Shown: positions 1 to 9,033 of the stretch, piece by piece
Layout: every line of letters starts with the position of its first letter
Position numbering within the stretch: the stretch's first letter is position 1
Assembly: GCF_021568285.1 (NCBI RefSeq)
Contig: NZ_JAKGTQ010000002.1
Coordinates: 496,001-560,000 of the forward strand
Origin: Rheinheimera sp. UJ63
GTDB lineage: Bacteria > Pseudomonadota > Gammaproteobacteria > Enterobacterales > Alteromonadaceae
Direction: 5' to 3'
DNA: 64,000 nucleotides
The notes under the pieces: generated by a model
Told to the model about the DNA's origin: nothing
The model's input: only the letters and a program-made list of their open reading frames with translations
Databases searched by the model: none
Made by a program: the position numbers and the translations under genes

Positions 1-1444
1 CAGCCAGCTGTTGATTTTTAGCCAGGCGTGCTTGTTTTTCCGCCTCCAGCCTGGCATTGCGTGCTTCAAAACGCGCTTTTGCTTGTTCGGCTTTTAGTGC
101 TTCGCGCTGCTGCTCACGGATCTCGGCTTTGGCAATACGGTAATACTGCACCAACGGGATTTCACTGGGACAGACGTAAGCGCAGGCACCGCATTCAATA
201 CAATCGGCCAGATTATACTCTTTGAGTTTGTCATGATCTTTGGCTTTGCTATACCACAGCAATTGTTGTGGTAATAAGGTGGCGGGGCAAGCATCAGCAC
301 AAGCGCTACAACGTATGCAATCTAATTCTGGCCCTGCATTGGGTAATTCGGTATGGCTGGGCGCTAAAATGCAGTTAGTGGTTTTGACAACGGGCACGGC
401 TAAGTCGGGTAGGGTAAAACCCATCATCGGCCCGCCCATAATCACTTTTTGTTCCAGTTCGACCTGATAACCGCAAAAATCTAATAAGGCCGCAACAGGT
501 GTGCCGATTAACGCCTGCACATTTTGTGGCCGCTGCAAGGTTTCCCCGGTGACGGTAACAATACGCGAAATTAACGGATGATCGTCTAACACCGCTTGCG
601 CGATAGCAAAGGCGGTGCCGATATTCTGCATCACAATACCGATATCGGCAGGGCGACGGCCCGCTGGCACTTCTTTATTAGTCAGTAATTGGATCAGTTG
701 TTTTTCACCGCCGGAGGGGTACTTAACCGGCACTTCTCGAACATAGTAATGTTCGCGTTGGCTACATGCCGCGCGCATACCGGCTGCCGCAATCGGCTTA
801 TCGGCTTCAATACCAATTAATACGGCTTTAGGATTGAGCAGCTTGCACAGAATATCAATGCCTTTGACGATGGTTGTTGGCGCTTCTTGCATCAGGGCAT
901 CATCAGCGGTGATATAGGGTTCGCATTCAACGGCGTTGATAATTAAATAATCGACCGGTTGGTGCAAGCCCGCTTTAATATGGGTGGGGAAGCCCGCACC
1001 GCCCATACCGGCAATACCGCTGTCTTGAATGCGCTCTAAAAGGGTCTGGGTATCCGCTGTGGCAAAGTTCAGTGGCTCCCGCTCACGCCACTCTTCTAAG
1101 CCATCGGGCTCAATGACGATGACGCTTTCAGGTAAGGCCGATGGATGTGGGCTGGTGTGATCGGTAATGGCGATAATCATCCCCGAAGTCGGCGCGTGCA
1201 CGGGCACCGTCATGGAGTTATCGGCAGCGGTGAGCGCTTGGCCTTTGAGCACGCGTTCACCCACCTCCACCAGCAATTGACCCGCAACACCAATATGTTG
1301 GCGCAGTGGAATGTACAGGCGCTCGGGAAGCGACATGCTGATGATCGGCTTTTCGCTGGTTACCGCTTTACGCGTGGGGGGATGCACACCACCATGAAAG
1401 TCCCATAGCGCGCCGGCTTGAATTTGTTGAAATAAACTTGGCAC
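1..1444 (-). CDS. rsxC: Electron transport complex subunit RsxC/RnfC, 3' end outside window
   Basis: Peripheral membrane subunit of the ion-translocating Rsx/Rnf complex; in this family it carries the NADH/FMN-binding module and passes electrons to RsxB. I translated it by hand from a GTG at 1444, six bases after the rsxB stop, giving 481 residues open to the window edge. A glycine-rich stretch (GMGGAGFPTH) lies near residue 150. Two ferredoxin-type cluster motifs, CIRCSACADACP and CIECGACAYVCP, lie near residues 380 and 420. The last residues (EQAKARFEARNARLEAEK) begin the charged, Ala-rich tail typical of gammaproteobacterial RsxC, so the missing part is mainly that repeat-rich extension. 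The frame is unbroken. It follows rsxA and rsxB in the same operon. Confidence 0.93.
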   Translation of the reverse strand, partial: MPSLFQQIQAGALWDFHGGVHPPTRKAVTSEKPIISMSLPERLYIPLRQHIGVAGQLLVEVGERVLKGQALTAADNSMTVPVHAPTSGMIIAITDHTSPHPSALPESVIVIEPDGLEEWREREPLNFATADTQTLLERIQDSGIAGMGGAGFPTHIKAGLHQPVDYLIINAVECEPYITADDALMQEAPTTIVKGIDILCKLLNPKAVLIGIEADKPIAAAGMRAACSQREHYYVREVPVKYPSGGEKQLIQLLTNKEVPAGRRPADIGIVMQNIGTAFAIAQAVLDDHPLISRIVTVTGETLQRPQNVQALIGTPVAALLDFCGYQVELEQKVIMGGPMMGFTLPDLAVPVVKTTNCILAPSHTELPNAGPELDCIRCSACADACPATLLPQQLLWYSKAKDHDKLKEYNLADCIECGACAYVCPSEIPLVQYYRIAKAEIREQQREALKAEQAKARFEARNARLEAEKQARLAKNQQLA

Positions 1445-1451
1445 CGTTGGG

Positions 1452-2003
1452 TTACTCCACCACTTTTACCGGGATTGCCTGTAAATCCCATTTCCAGCGC
1501 TCAGCGGTCACCGGAACAGGGATCATATCAATACAATCAACCGGGCAAGGTTCAACACACAGATCACAGCCCGTACATTCATCAACCAGTACGGTATGCA
1601 TTAATTTTGACGCGCCAACAATGGCATCGACGGGGCAGGCTTGAATACATTTGGTACAGCCAATGCACTCATCTTCGCGAATAAAGGCCACACGTTTTAC
1701 CGCAGGCTCTTGCGCGGCATTTAACGGTTTCGCTTCAACGCCCATCAGCTCGGACAGTTTTTTTATAGTGGCATCGCCACCCGGTGGGCATTTGTTAATG
1801 TCATCGCCATTGGCGATGGCTTCGGCATAGGGTCGACAGCCTGGATAGCCGCATTGACCACACTGCGTTTGCGGCAAGATATCATCAATTTGTTCGACCA
1901 GAGGATCGCTTTCAACTTTAAAACGAATAGCCGAATAGCCGAGTAAAGCACCGAACAATAACGCCAGTACACCCAGTGCGATGAGTGCGGTAATAATGGT
2001 CAT
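1452..2003 (-). CDS. rsxB: Electron transport complex subunit RsxB/RnfB
   Basis: Iron-sulfur subunit that relays electrons between RsxC and the membrane subunits of the Rsx/Rnf complex. It has 183 residues. An N-terminal membrane anchor (about 4-26) is followed by a CxxCxxxxC...C cluster site (C48, C51, C56, C72). Two 4Fe-4S ferredoxin motifs follow: [12 protein letters not shown] (113-124) and [12 protein letters not shown] (143-154). The length and all three cluster sites match the family. The ATG overlaps the end of rsxA by four bases, and rsxC starts just downstream, so translation is probably coupled. In E. coli the complex helps keep SoxR reduced; the same role here is inferred. Confidence 0.96.
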   Translation of the reverse strand: MTIITALIALGVLALLFGALLGYSAIRFKVESDPLVEQIDDILPQTQCGQCGYPGCRPYAEAIANGDDINKCPPGGDATIKKLSELMGVEAKPLNAAQEPAVKRVAFIREDECIGCTKCIQACPVDAIVGASKLMHTVLVDECTGCDLCVEPCPVDCIDMIPVPVTAERWKWDLQAIPVKVVE

Positions 2004-2584
2004 ACCGATTTCACCAAGCCACTAAAGCCCATAAAGGCCAGCGACATTAAACCTGCGGTGATCATCGCAATGGCCGCCCCCTTAAAGGGGACCGGCACAT
2101 CGGCTGCGGCTAAACGCTCACGCATAGCAGCAAATAAGATCAACACTAACGAAAAGCCTGCGGCAGCGCCAAAGCCATATAATGCGGAATTAATAAAATT
2201 ATGCCGTGCATTAACATTTAATAAGGCCACGCCTAATACCGCACAATTAGTGGTGATCAGCGGTAAAAAGATGCCCAATAACCGATATAAATTAGGACTC
2301 GTTTTGTGCACGACCATTTCGGTAAATTGCACGACCACGGCAATCACCAAAATAAAGCTCAGGGTTCGTAAATACAACAGATCTAATGGCGCGAGTACAT
2401 AGCTGTCAACAAGATAGCTACTGATAGAAGCCAGTGTCAGTACAAAGGTGGTCGCTAAAGACATACCGATGGCGGTTTCTAACTTGCCCGACACGCCCAT
2501 AAAGGGGCAGAGCCCAAGAAATTTAACCAGGACAAAGTTATTGACCAATACTGTGCTTACAAGGAGTAATAAAAATTCAGTCAT
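2000..2584 (-). CDS. rsxA: Electron transport complex subunit RsxA/RnfA
   Basis: Integral membrane subunit of the Rsx/Rnf complex with six predicted hydrophobic segments and no soluble domain. It has 194 residues, the usual RnfA length. It opens with [20 protein letters not shown] and contains the conserved [19 protein letters not shown] region (about 24-42) and [11 protein letters not shown] (about 111-121), family signatures around the membrane-embedded cluster cysteines. It is the first gene of the visible rsxABC run and its stop overlaps the rsxB start. The rest of the operon (rsxD, rsxG, rsxE) should lie left of the window. Confidence 0.96.
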   Translation of the reverse strand: MTEFLLLLVSTVLVNNFVLVKFLGLCPFMGVSGKLETAIGMSLATTFVLTLASISSYLVDSYVLAPLDLLYLRTLSFILVIAVVVQFTEMVVHKTSPNLYRLLGIFLPLITTNCAVLGVALLNVNARHNFINSALYGFGAAAGFSLVLILFAAMRERLAAADVPVPFKGAAIAMITAGLMSLAFMGFSGLVKSV

Positions 2585-2654
2585 AGGGTTACGTTATAGG
2601 GTTCTCAGCGCGTATTATGCCGTTAGCCTGTATGGCATACAACCTGATAAAAGT

Positions 2655-2681
2655 AAGGGCTTTTGCTATGCAGAAGCCCTT
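2655..2681 (-). terminator. Hairpin after the CsrD-like gene
   Basis: A 12-base inverted repeat (AAGGGCTTTTGC, loop TAT, GCAGAAGCCCTT, one wobble pair) lies between the rsxA start and the end of the CsrD-like gene. Read on the minus strand it is followed by ACTTTTATC, a weak T-rich tail. It probably ends the CsrD-like transcript before rsxA. The stem is clear; the terminator function is inferred. Confidence 0.55.
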
Positions 2682-2723
2682 AACTGTAAAACTATGCTGG
2701 CAGCCGCCACAAGGCATGGGGTA

Positions 2724-4649
2724 TTACATGGGGCTAGGTTTGCCGATGTAATAGCCTTGGTTGCCATCAATAAACAACGATTCCAGCATGTGTTTTTCTT
2801 CCTGCGTTTCCACGCTTTCAGCAAACACACCCACACCAATGCGGTGTGCTAAATCGATCATTAACCGCATAAAATACTGATTGTTTTTATCTTCATTGAT
2901 ATGGCGGGTGTAGCTGCCATCCATTTTCACATAATCGGGTTTTAAATCGCGGAAAAACTTAAATGAGGTAATACCCACACCAAATTTCTCAACGGTAATA
3001 CGTGAACCGGCACGATGTAACATGTCGATAAAACGTTTACTGGTTTTCAGATTTTGTTGTAAACCAAATTCGCTGACTTCAAACACCAATTTAGCGGCAA
3101 TATTGGCATCTTTTAGCAAGCGCCGTTCTAACCAGATCACAAATTGATCATCATGCACACTGCGTGGCGAGAGATTTATACCAAAATACTGGTCATGCAT
3201 GCTTTTGGTTTTGATCATTGTCAAAGAGGTTTCAACAATTAAGCGGTCAATGGCAATAATTTTGTCCAGTTTCTCTGCCATGGCTAAGAAAGAAGCCGTA
3301 GGCAGCGTTTGCTCTTCATGCGTCTTAAAGCGCACCAAAATTTCGGAATAGGCTTTAGCTGCGCGCGAAGACGGCATGATATGTTGAACTAATAACACTA
3401 ACCGATTATTTGCGATCACATCGTCAATTACATTACGCCAATTTTGATTGCCGTAACTGTTACCCGCACTGTCTAAGCCACTGCTTTCTTTTTGTAAGTG
3501 CCAGGCATTCGGCTGTTTAGTTTGCGCTAAACTGATAGCGGTATCGGCACTGGCCAATAACTCACCTAAGGCTTTGCCATTTTCATAGCTCACTAAACCG
3601 GTGTAAGCCACCGAGTCAAGTTCAGACAGTTTTTGAAACTCATTAAAGCGGCTTTGTAATTGCAGGGCAAAGTTTTCTGCTTCTTTAGGGGTCACTTTGG
3701 GCATTAAAATACCAAAGTCAGAACCATTTAAACGGAATAACTTGCTATCGCGATAGGTTGCGATTACCCGTTTAAGAATTTCTGCCACTTCTTTAATGTA
3801 TTGATCACCCTCATGGAAGCCACGGGTTTGGTTAATGCTTTGCAATTCGGTACAGCGGGTAATACCAAAAATACCATAGTTGGCTTGGCTGGTATTATTA
3901 AAATGCTCTTCATAATTTTGTACAAAGCGATTACGGTTCGGCAGGCCTGTCACCGTATCTTTATAGGCTTCTTCTGCAATCAGTTGGGCATCGGCTTTCA
4001 TTTTTTCAGCTTGTTGCGAGGTATATTGCGCTAACTTACGTAATGAAATACTGATTTCAGAAAATTCAGCGGGGAGTTGACTGTTTTCTGCTTTTGTTTG
4101 TTTATTGTCTGATAAGAACGCTTCGATGGTCTCATTAACCACTCTCGAGATACGACGATATTTGCGTTGTAAACTATTTTTGATAATGAGCACTGGCAAC
4201 ATAAACAGAATAAAAGGGCTGGCAACCAGCACGAATAAAAAATATTGCATGCCTTTTAAGGTGGCGCGGTGATCTAACTCATAACGCACCAGCACGTCTT
4301 GTTGTTCATCTTTAATGGTCACGGTATCGTCTGCTTTACCGGCTAGCGCCAACAGCTGACTAATAAAGCTGGTTTGATAAGCATTATTGCTTTGTTCATA
4401 TAAAATGGTGCCATCTAAACGTCTGACTTGCAGGCTTTTTAACTTAAAGCTGCGGTCCAGTTGACGGCTTAATGATTTACCATCTGCGGTAACATGGGTT
4501 GCGATAGTTTGTTCTATGGCAAGTTTGGCGGTATTTTCTTCTAAAATGAGTAGGTTCTTGCCGTAATAGAGGAAACCGACCAGCAAGACAATAACTAGCA
4601 GAGTCGCAGAGACTAACTGTGCTGTAAGTAACGTTCGAAAGTTTTTCAT
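2724..4649 (-). CDS. Membrane protein with degenerate GGDEF and EAL domains, CsrD/MshH-like
   Basis: Likely a regulator, not a c-di-GMP enzyme. From the ATG at 4649 it has 641 residues, close to E. coli CsrD (646). Two membrane segments (about 8-28 and 135-156) flank a periplasmic region. A linker leads to a GGDEF domain (about 230-375) and an EAL domain (about 410-640). The GGDEF signature is NGSDF (308-312). The EAL triplet reads EIL (436-438) and the usual DDFGTG loop reads EKFGVG (554-559), so neither domain should be catalytic. This pattern is that of CsrD, which directs RNase E decay of the CsrB/C RNAs in E. coli. A longer reading from 4715 is possible, but the purine-rich GGTGGTCTGGGA just before the tandem ATGs at 4652/4649 favours the short form. 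It is not beside mreB here, so orthology is inferred from architecture only. Confidence 0.72.
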   Translation of the reverse strand: MKNFRTLLTAQLVSATLLVIVLLVGFLYYGKNLLILEENTAKLAIEQTIATHVTADGKSLSRQLDRSFKLKSLQVRRLDGTILYEQSNNAYQTSFISQLLALAGKADDTVTIKDEQQDVLVRYELDHRATLKGMQYFLFVLVASPFILFMLPVLIIKNSLQRKYRRISRVVNETIEAFLSDNKQTKAENSQLPAEFSEISISLRKLAQYTSQQAEKMKADAQLIAEEAYKDTVTGLPNRNRFVQNYEEHFNNTSQANYGIFGITRCTELQSINQTRGFHEGDQYIKEVAEILKRVIATYRDSKLFRLNGSDFGILMPKVTPKEAENFALQLQSRFNEFQKLSELDSVAYTGLVSYENGKALGELLASADTAISLAQTKQPNAWHLQKESSGLDSAGNSYGNQNWRNVIDDVIANNRLVLLVQHIMPSSRAAKAYSEILVRFKTHEEQTLPTASFLAMAEKLDKIIAIDRLIVETSLTMIKTKSMHDQYFGINLSPRSVHDDQFVIWLERRLLKDANIAAKLVFEVSEFGLQQNLKTSKRFIDMLHRAGSRITVEKFGVGITSFKFFRDLKPDYVKMDGSYTRHINEDKNNQYFMRLMIDLAHRIGVGVFAESVETQEEKHMLESLFIDGNQGYYIGKPSPM

Positions 4650-4819
4650 CATTCCCAGACCACCAATCAATATTGCATCCATTATAAAAGCGCAAATGTG
4701 GCTTTTATCACGCAACTCACTGTGCCTATTAAAGCAAAAAAATCTTTATAAATAAATAAATAACACGCAAATGTCAGATTATAAAACACAGGGGATAAAA
4801 GGAGTATAACAGAAAATTG

Positions 4820-4896
4820 TGGCTCCCCAGACTGGACTCGAACCAGTGACCTACGGATTAACAGTCCGCCGCTCTAACCAACTGAGCTACTAGGGA
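4820..4896 (-). tRNA. tRNA-Asn (GTT), distal copy
   Basis: 77-base cloverleaf with encoded CCA. The acceptor stem TCCCTAG pairs with CTGGGGA, the anticodon loop is CTGTTAA (GTT, Asn) and the T arm contains GGTTCGAGTCC. It is identical to the two copies to its right and is the last of three in the direction of transcription. The sequence closely resembles E. coli tRNA-Asn. Confidence 0.97.
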
Positions 4897-4917
4897 ACAA
4901 AAAGATGTGCAGAAATT

Positions 4918-4994
4918 TGGCTCCCCAGACTGGACTCGAACCAGTGACCTACGGATTAACAGTCCGCCGCTCTAACCAACTGAGCTACTAGGGA
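4918..4994 (-). tRNA. tRNA-Asn (GTT), middle copy
   Basis: Identical in all 77 positions to the flanking copies, with anticodon GTT and encoded CCA. It is separated from the distal copy by 21 bases and from the proximal copy by 28 bases; the spacers are unlike each other. Probably processed from a single three-tRNA precursor. Confidence 0.97.
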
Positions 4995-5022
4995 AGGGTG
5001 ATACATTCGTTGAAGTTGCTGT

Positions 5023-5099
5023 TGGCTCCCCAGACTGGACTCGAACCAGTGACCTACGGATTAACAGTCCGCCGCTCTAACCAACTGAGCTACTAGGGA
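5023..5099 (-). tRNA. tRNA-Asn (GTT), promoter-proximal copy
   Basis: First of three identical tRNA-Asn genes read leftwards, with anticodon GTT and encoded CCA. A near-consensus promoter lies about 20 bases upstream of its 5' end, so all three copies should form one transcript. Confidence 0.97.
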
Positions 5100-5119
5100 A
5101 CAGCATTCAACGGGGCGCA

Positions 5120-5148
5120 ATACTAATGCCACCTTAGGAGACTGTCAA
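5120..5148 (-). promoter_or_regulatory. Sigma-70 promoter of the tRNA-Asn operon
   Basis: On the minus strand TTGACA (5148-5143) is separated by exactly 17 bases from TAGTAT (5125-5120), followed by the GC-rich discriminator TGCGCCCCG. A consensus -35, optimal spacing and a GC-rich discriminator are typical of strong, stringently controlled tRNA promoters. The start point should fall about 12 bases before the first tRNA. Confidence 0.82.
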
Positions 5149-5639
5149 CACTTTGCAGAGCTGATTTTTACAGAAGTGGTTTACTTGCATATAGTTTCGC
5201 CAAAATGCACATTTTCAGTACGAATCAACGAACGATGACTGGTCATTCAGATGGCAATGACCGCAACACCATAGCCAATAAGCCTTGTGTAGAGTTATCC
5301 ACTAAAGCTGTGGATAACTCTGTGAATGATTGGTTGCTTAATCGAGCAAAGCCTTGTCATTGCTTAATTTCATCGTGGTCAATAGCTTTGCGATAAAAAT
5401 CTTTTTTGTTAAATTTCAGTGGTTTATGATTTTTTATGCAGATTGTGCTTTTTCAGTGCAGTTTTTGTTTACTGTCTGTCCGATCCGCTTGCCATTGTGC
5501 ACTGTTTTTGTGAGTTTCAGGTCATTTATGCCACTTAACCGGTAATTTGGCTTATTCAACGACGAGCATGGTGCTGACTCGCGCTTTTCTCTACAATAGA
5601 GGCTGACTTTTCTGACATCGTAAGAAGCAGTTATCTTTG
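5149..5639. other. Gene-poor stretch between the tRNA promoter and the MATE gene
   Basis: No convincing gene is present. The short open frames here lack ribosome sites and recognisable protein character. The region is AT-rich and holds the perfect DnaA-box-like inverted repeat listed separately (5291-5321), the only strong structure seen. It must also contain the promoter of the MATE gene, but no clear -10/-35 pair was found. Confidence 0.6.
5291..5321. repeat. Perfect 12-base inverted repeat of two DnaA-box-like sites
   Basis: AGAGTTATCCAC, a 7-base spacer (TAAAGCT), then GTGGATAACTCT, an exact reverse complement. The right arm with its preceding T makes a full consensus DnaA box (TGTGGATAA, 5309-5317). 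The left arm gives TTATCCACT, an eight-of-nine match. No T-run follows, so it is not a standard terminator. It could bind DnaA head to head or form a hairpin. Confidence 0.7.
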
Positions 5640-6974
5640 ATGAGCACGAATCCACTGTTAACAGCCAGCATGGCTCCCTTATTAAAACGTCTGACTTGGC
5701 CAGTGATGGGCGGGATGTTGACGCTAATGAGTTTTAACCTGGTCGATACCTTTTTTATTAGCTTACTGGGAACTCAACAGCTGGCGGCAATCAGTTTTAC
5801 CTTTCCGGTTACCTTTACCTTAATCAGTTTAGCGATTGGTTTAAGCATTGGTACTTCGGCCATTATTGCCAAAGCACTGGGGGCAGGGCATACCGACACG
5901 GCGCGGGCCGACAGTTTAGCGGCATTATGGCTGTCGGCGATTTTAGTCAGTATTCTCGCCTTGCTGGGCTATCTGTTGTTAGAGCCGCTATTTTTTTTGT
6001 TGGGGGCGACACCAGAGATCTTTGCTTACATTGAACGCTACATGCTGATTTGGCTGGCGGGGTCGATTTTATTAGTGACACCGATGGTCGGCAATGCCAT
6101 TTTACGCGCGGCCGGTGATACAAAGATCCCCAGTCTAGTGATGGCCGGCAGCGGTGTGATTAATGCCATTTTGGATCCGATCCTGATTTTTGGTATTGGC
6201 CCTATTCCTGCTATGGGGATCAGTGGGGCTGCTATTGCTACGGTCATCTCTTGGTTAGCCGGCTTTGTGTTTATTTTATATTGGCTCAGTGTTAAGCGCG
6301 GTTTATTAACGGCTTGGATATTACCTTGGGGATTGTTTTGTCAGATCTGTCGTAAAATTTTGCATATTGGTCTACCGGCTGCCGGCGCCAACATGCTGAC
6401 GCCGGTGGCGATGGCGGTTCTCACGGCGATTATGGCAACTTATGGTCCAGAAGCCGTCGCGGCCTTTGGCGTGGGGGCACGGATTGAAAGTATCGCTTCG
6501 TTAGTGGTGTTGGCGTTATCGATGACCCTGCCGCCGGTGATTAGCCAAAACTTTGGGGCATCGCGTTTTGATCGTGTCAAAGAGGCTTATCAGTTATGTT
6601 GTCGCTTTGTGATGTTTTGGCAAGCCGGTATTTATCTTATCTTAGCGCTACTGGCTTATCCGATTGCCGCTATGTTCACGGATAATCCGCAAGTCGCCAG
6701 TTATTTACGTTGGTTTATCTGGCTGATGCCTTTGGCTTATGGCTTACAAGGCATCATCATTTTAACCAATTCTTCTTTTAATGCGTTGCATTTACCGGCG
6801 AAAGCCGTGGTACTTAGCGTGATCCGTTTGTTTGTTTGCTATGTACCCCTTGCTTGGCTTGGCGGCGTTATGTTTGGCGTGGTCGGCATTTTTATTGGAT
6901 GCATTCTTGCTAATTTTCTCACGGCTGCCGTGGCTTATTATTGGTTTAACCGAGTGCAGCAACGCTATTTGTAA
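5640..6974 (+). CDS. MATE family multidrug/sodium antiporter
   Basis: Inner-membrane exporter of the multidrug and toxic compound extrusion family, which couples drug efflux to Na+ or H+ entry. It has 444 residues with about twelve hydrophobic segments in two homologous halves. The N-terminal half has the typical run [20 protein letters not shown] followed by [15 protein letters not shown]. The repeat of this pattern in the second half ([19 protein letters not shown] region) supports the family. I place the start at the ATG at 5640 rather than the TTG one codon earlier. It ends 11 bases before uvrB and may be co-transcribed with it. The substrate cannot be predicted from sequence. Confidence 0.88.
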   Translation: MSTNPLLTASMAPLLKRLTWPVMGGMLTLMSFNLVDTFFISLLGTQQLAAISFTFPVTFTLISLAIGLSIGTSAIIAKALGAGHTDTARADSLAALWLSAILVSILALLGYLLLEPLFFLLGATPEIFAYIERYMLIWLAGSILLVTPMVGNAILRAAGDTKIPSLVMAGSGVINAILDPILIFGIGPIPAMGISGAAIATVISWLAGFVFILYWLSVKRGLLTAWILPWGLFCQICRKILHIGLPAAGANMLTPVAMAVLTAIMATYGPEAVAAFGVGARIESIASLVVLALSMTLPPVISQNFGASRFDRVKEAYQLCCRFVMFWQAGIYLILALLAYPIAAMFTDNPQVASYLRWFIWLMPLAYGLQGIIILTNSSFNALHLPAKAVVLSVIRLFVCYVPLAWLGGVMFGVVGIFIGCILANFLTAAVAYYWFNRVQQRYL

Positions 6975-6985
6975 TAGGAAACACC

Positions 6986-9001
6986 ATGTCACGTGCTTTT
7001 GAACTGGTATCAGATTATCAACCGGCTGGCGATCAACCTGGCGCGATCGAAAAGCTGGTCAGCGGCTTAGAAAGTGGCCTAGCGCATCAAACGTTATTAG
7101 GTGTCACCGGCTCAGGTAAAACCTTTACGATGGCCAATGTGATTGCTCAAGTGGGCCGACCGACGCTGATTATGGCGCACAATAAAACACTCGCCGCGCA
7201 GCTTTACGGCGAGATGAAAGCGTTTTTCCCGCATAATGCCGTTGAATATTTCGTGTCTTATTATGATTATTATCAGCCTGAAGCCTATGTACCCTCGACG
7301 GATACCTTTATTGAAAAAGATGCGTCGATAAATGAGCATATCGAGCAAATGCGCCTGTCTGCGACCAAAGCGCTGATGGAGCGTCGTGATGTGGTGATTA
7401 TCGCGTCGGTGTCGGCCATTTATGGTTTGGGCGATCCGCAGTCTTATATGCAAATGCTGTTGCATTTAAAGCAAGGCGATATTATTGACCAGCGCTTTAT
7501 TTTACGGCGCTTGGCCGAACTGCAATACAGCCGAAACGATCTGGCTTTTGAGCGTGCCACTTATCGGGTACGCGGTGATGTGATTGATGTGTTTCCGGCA
7601 GAGTCGGAAGAGATTGCTGTTCGTATCGAATTATTTGATGAAGAAATTGAACGTATCAGTTTATTCGATCCGCTCACCGGTGCGGTGGAGAAAATTGTCA
7701 CGCGCTATACCATCTATCCTAAAACGCACTATGTCACACCCAGAGAGACGATTCTAAAAGCCGTAGAGCAAATCAAGGTTGACCTTGCTGAGCGTCGTCA
7801 GCAGTTACTCAGTGCCAATAAACTGGTTGAAGAGCAGCGCTTAGCGCAGCGCACGCAGTTTGATATCGAAATGATGATTGAATTAGGCTATTGCTCGGGT
7901 ATTGAAAACTATTCGCGCTATTTATCGGGCCGTGGTGATGGTGCACCACCACCGACCTTACTGGAATATTTTCCAGACGATGGTTTAATGTTTATTGACG
8001 AGTCGCACGTCACCATTTCGCAAATTGGCGCGATGTATAAGGGCGACCGCTCACGGAAAGAAAACTTGGTTAACTATGGTTTTCGCTTACCTTCTGCTTT
8101 AGATAACCGGCCGCTGAAGTTCGAAGAATTTGAAATGATCGCACCGCAGCGCATCTATGTTTCGGCCACACCGGCGGCTTATGAGTTAGAACACTCTCAT
8201 GGCGAAGTAATTGAGCAGGTGGTGCGGCCAACGGGCTTGGTTGATCCGATTATTGAAATTCGCCCCGTCGCGACGCAAGTTGATGATTTAATGTCTGAAG
8301 CGATGCAGCGCGCTGCGCGACAAGAGCGGGTGCTGGTGACAACCCTGACCAAAAAGATGGCGGAAGATCTCACCGAGTACTTAAGTGAACATGGTATTCG
8401 GGTGCGTTATTTACACTCTGATATCGATACCGTCGAGCGCATGGAAATTATTCGTGATTTACGCTTAGGGATCTTCGATGTTTTGGTGGGCATCAACTTG
8501 CTGCGAGAAGGTCTGGATATTCCTGAGGTGTCATTAGTGGCCATTCTTGATGCAGATAAAGAAGGTTTTTTACGCTCAGAGCGCTCATTAATTCAAACCA
8601 TTGGTCGTGCGGCGCGAAACTTAGCAGGACGGGCGATTTTATATGCTGATCGCATTACCAATTCTATGCGCAAAGCGATTGATGAAACGGATCGTCGTCG
8701 CGATAAACAACTTGCCTTTAACGCTGAGCATGGTATTTCGCCCAAGGCGATTCTGAAGAAAGTGGCCGATGTGATGGATCTGGGGCAATCGCCACAAACC
8801 AAAAATATTGTTTTGCGCCAAGTAGCTGAAACGAAAGCTTTCTTTAAAGGCAAAACGCCTTATCAAATGCAGGCTGAAATTAAACAGCTAGAACAAAAGA
8901 TGCTGCAACATGCCCGGGATCTCGAGTTTGAACAAGCGGCAGCGCTGCGTGATCAGGTACATAAAATCAAACAGCGCTTGCTGGAGTTACCAGAAAGCTA
9001 A
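6986..9001 (+). CDS. uvrB: Excinuclease ABC subunit B
   Basis: Damage-verifying helicase-like subunit of nucleotide excision repair, loaded by UvrA and recruiting UvrC. It has 671 residues, the normal length. Visible features are the Walker A motif GVTGSGKT (39-46), the beta-hairpin region with [12 protein letters not shown] (about 92-103), helicase motifs such as FIDESH and IGRAARN, and the C-terminal UVR motif (about 633-668) that contacts UvrC. The ATG is preceded by AGGAAACACC. No CTGT-N8-ACAG LexA box was seen directly upstream, unlike the SOS-regulated E. coli gene, so SOS control would have to act further upstream, before the MATE gene. Confidence 0.98.
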   Translation: MSRAFELVSDYQPAGDQPGAIEKLVSGLESGLAHQTLLGVTGSGKTFTMANVIAQVGRPTLIMAHNKTLAAQLYGEMKAFFPHNAVEYFVSYYDYYQPEAYVPSTDTFIEKDASINEHIEQMRLSATKALMERRDVVIIASVSAIYGLGDPQSYMQMLLHLKQGDIIDQRFILRRLAELQYSRNDLAFERATYRVRGDVIDVFPAESEEIAVRIELFDEEIERISLFDPLTGAVEKIVTRYTIYPKTHYVTPRETILKAVEQIKVDLAERRQQLLSANKLVEEQRLAQRTQFDIEMMIELGYCSGIENYSRYLSGRGDGAPPPTLLEYFPDDGLMFIDESHVTISQIGAMYKGDRSRKENLVNYGFRLPSALDNRPLKFEEFEMIAPQRIYVSATPAAYELEHSHGEVIEQVVRPTGLVDPIIEIRPVATQVDDLMSEAMQRAARQERVLVTTLTKKMAEDLTEYLSEHGIRVRYLHSDIDTVERMEIIRDLRLGIFDVLVGINLLREGLDIPEVSLVAILDADKEGFLRSERSLIQTIGRAARNLAGRAILYADRITNSMRKAIDETDRRRDKQLAFNAEHGISPKAILKKVADVMDLGQSPQTKNIVLRQVAETKAFFKGKTPYQMQAEIKQLEQKMLQHARDLEFEQAAALRDQVHKIKQRLLELPES

Positions 9002-9033
9002 ACGCTTGCATCTGTCGCTATCCTTAACGGCGC

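Noticed and set aside
1..1444. Suspected frameshift or pseudogene in rsxC because of its GTG start and open end
   Set aside because: Hand translation from GTG 1444 is unbroken to base 2 with both iron-sulfur motifs intact; it is simply cut by the window edge.
4820..5099. Three regularly spaced identical repeats, considered as a CRISPR-like array
   Set aside because: Each repeat folds as a complete tRNA-Asn with anticodon GTT and CCA; the spacers are short and unequal (21 and 28 bases).
5205..5545. Short open frames in the region before the MATE gene
   Set aside because: No ribosome sites or protein-like composition, and they run through the DnaA-box palindrome; read as non-coding.
6975..6985. 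LexA (SOS) box before uvrB
   Set aside because: No CTGT-N8-ACAG sequence is present directly upstream; near matches fail the spacing.
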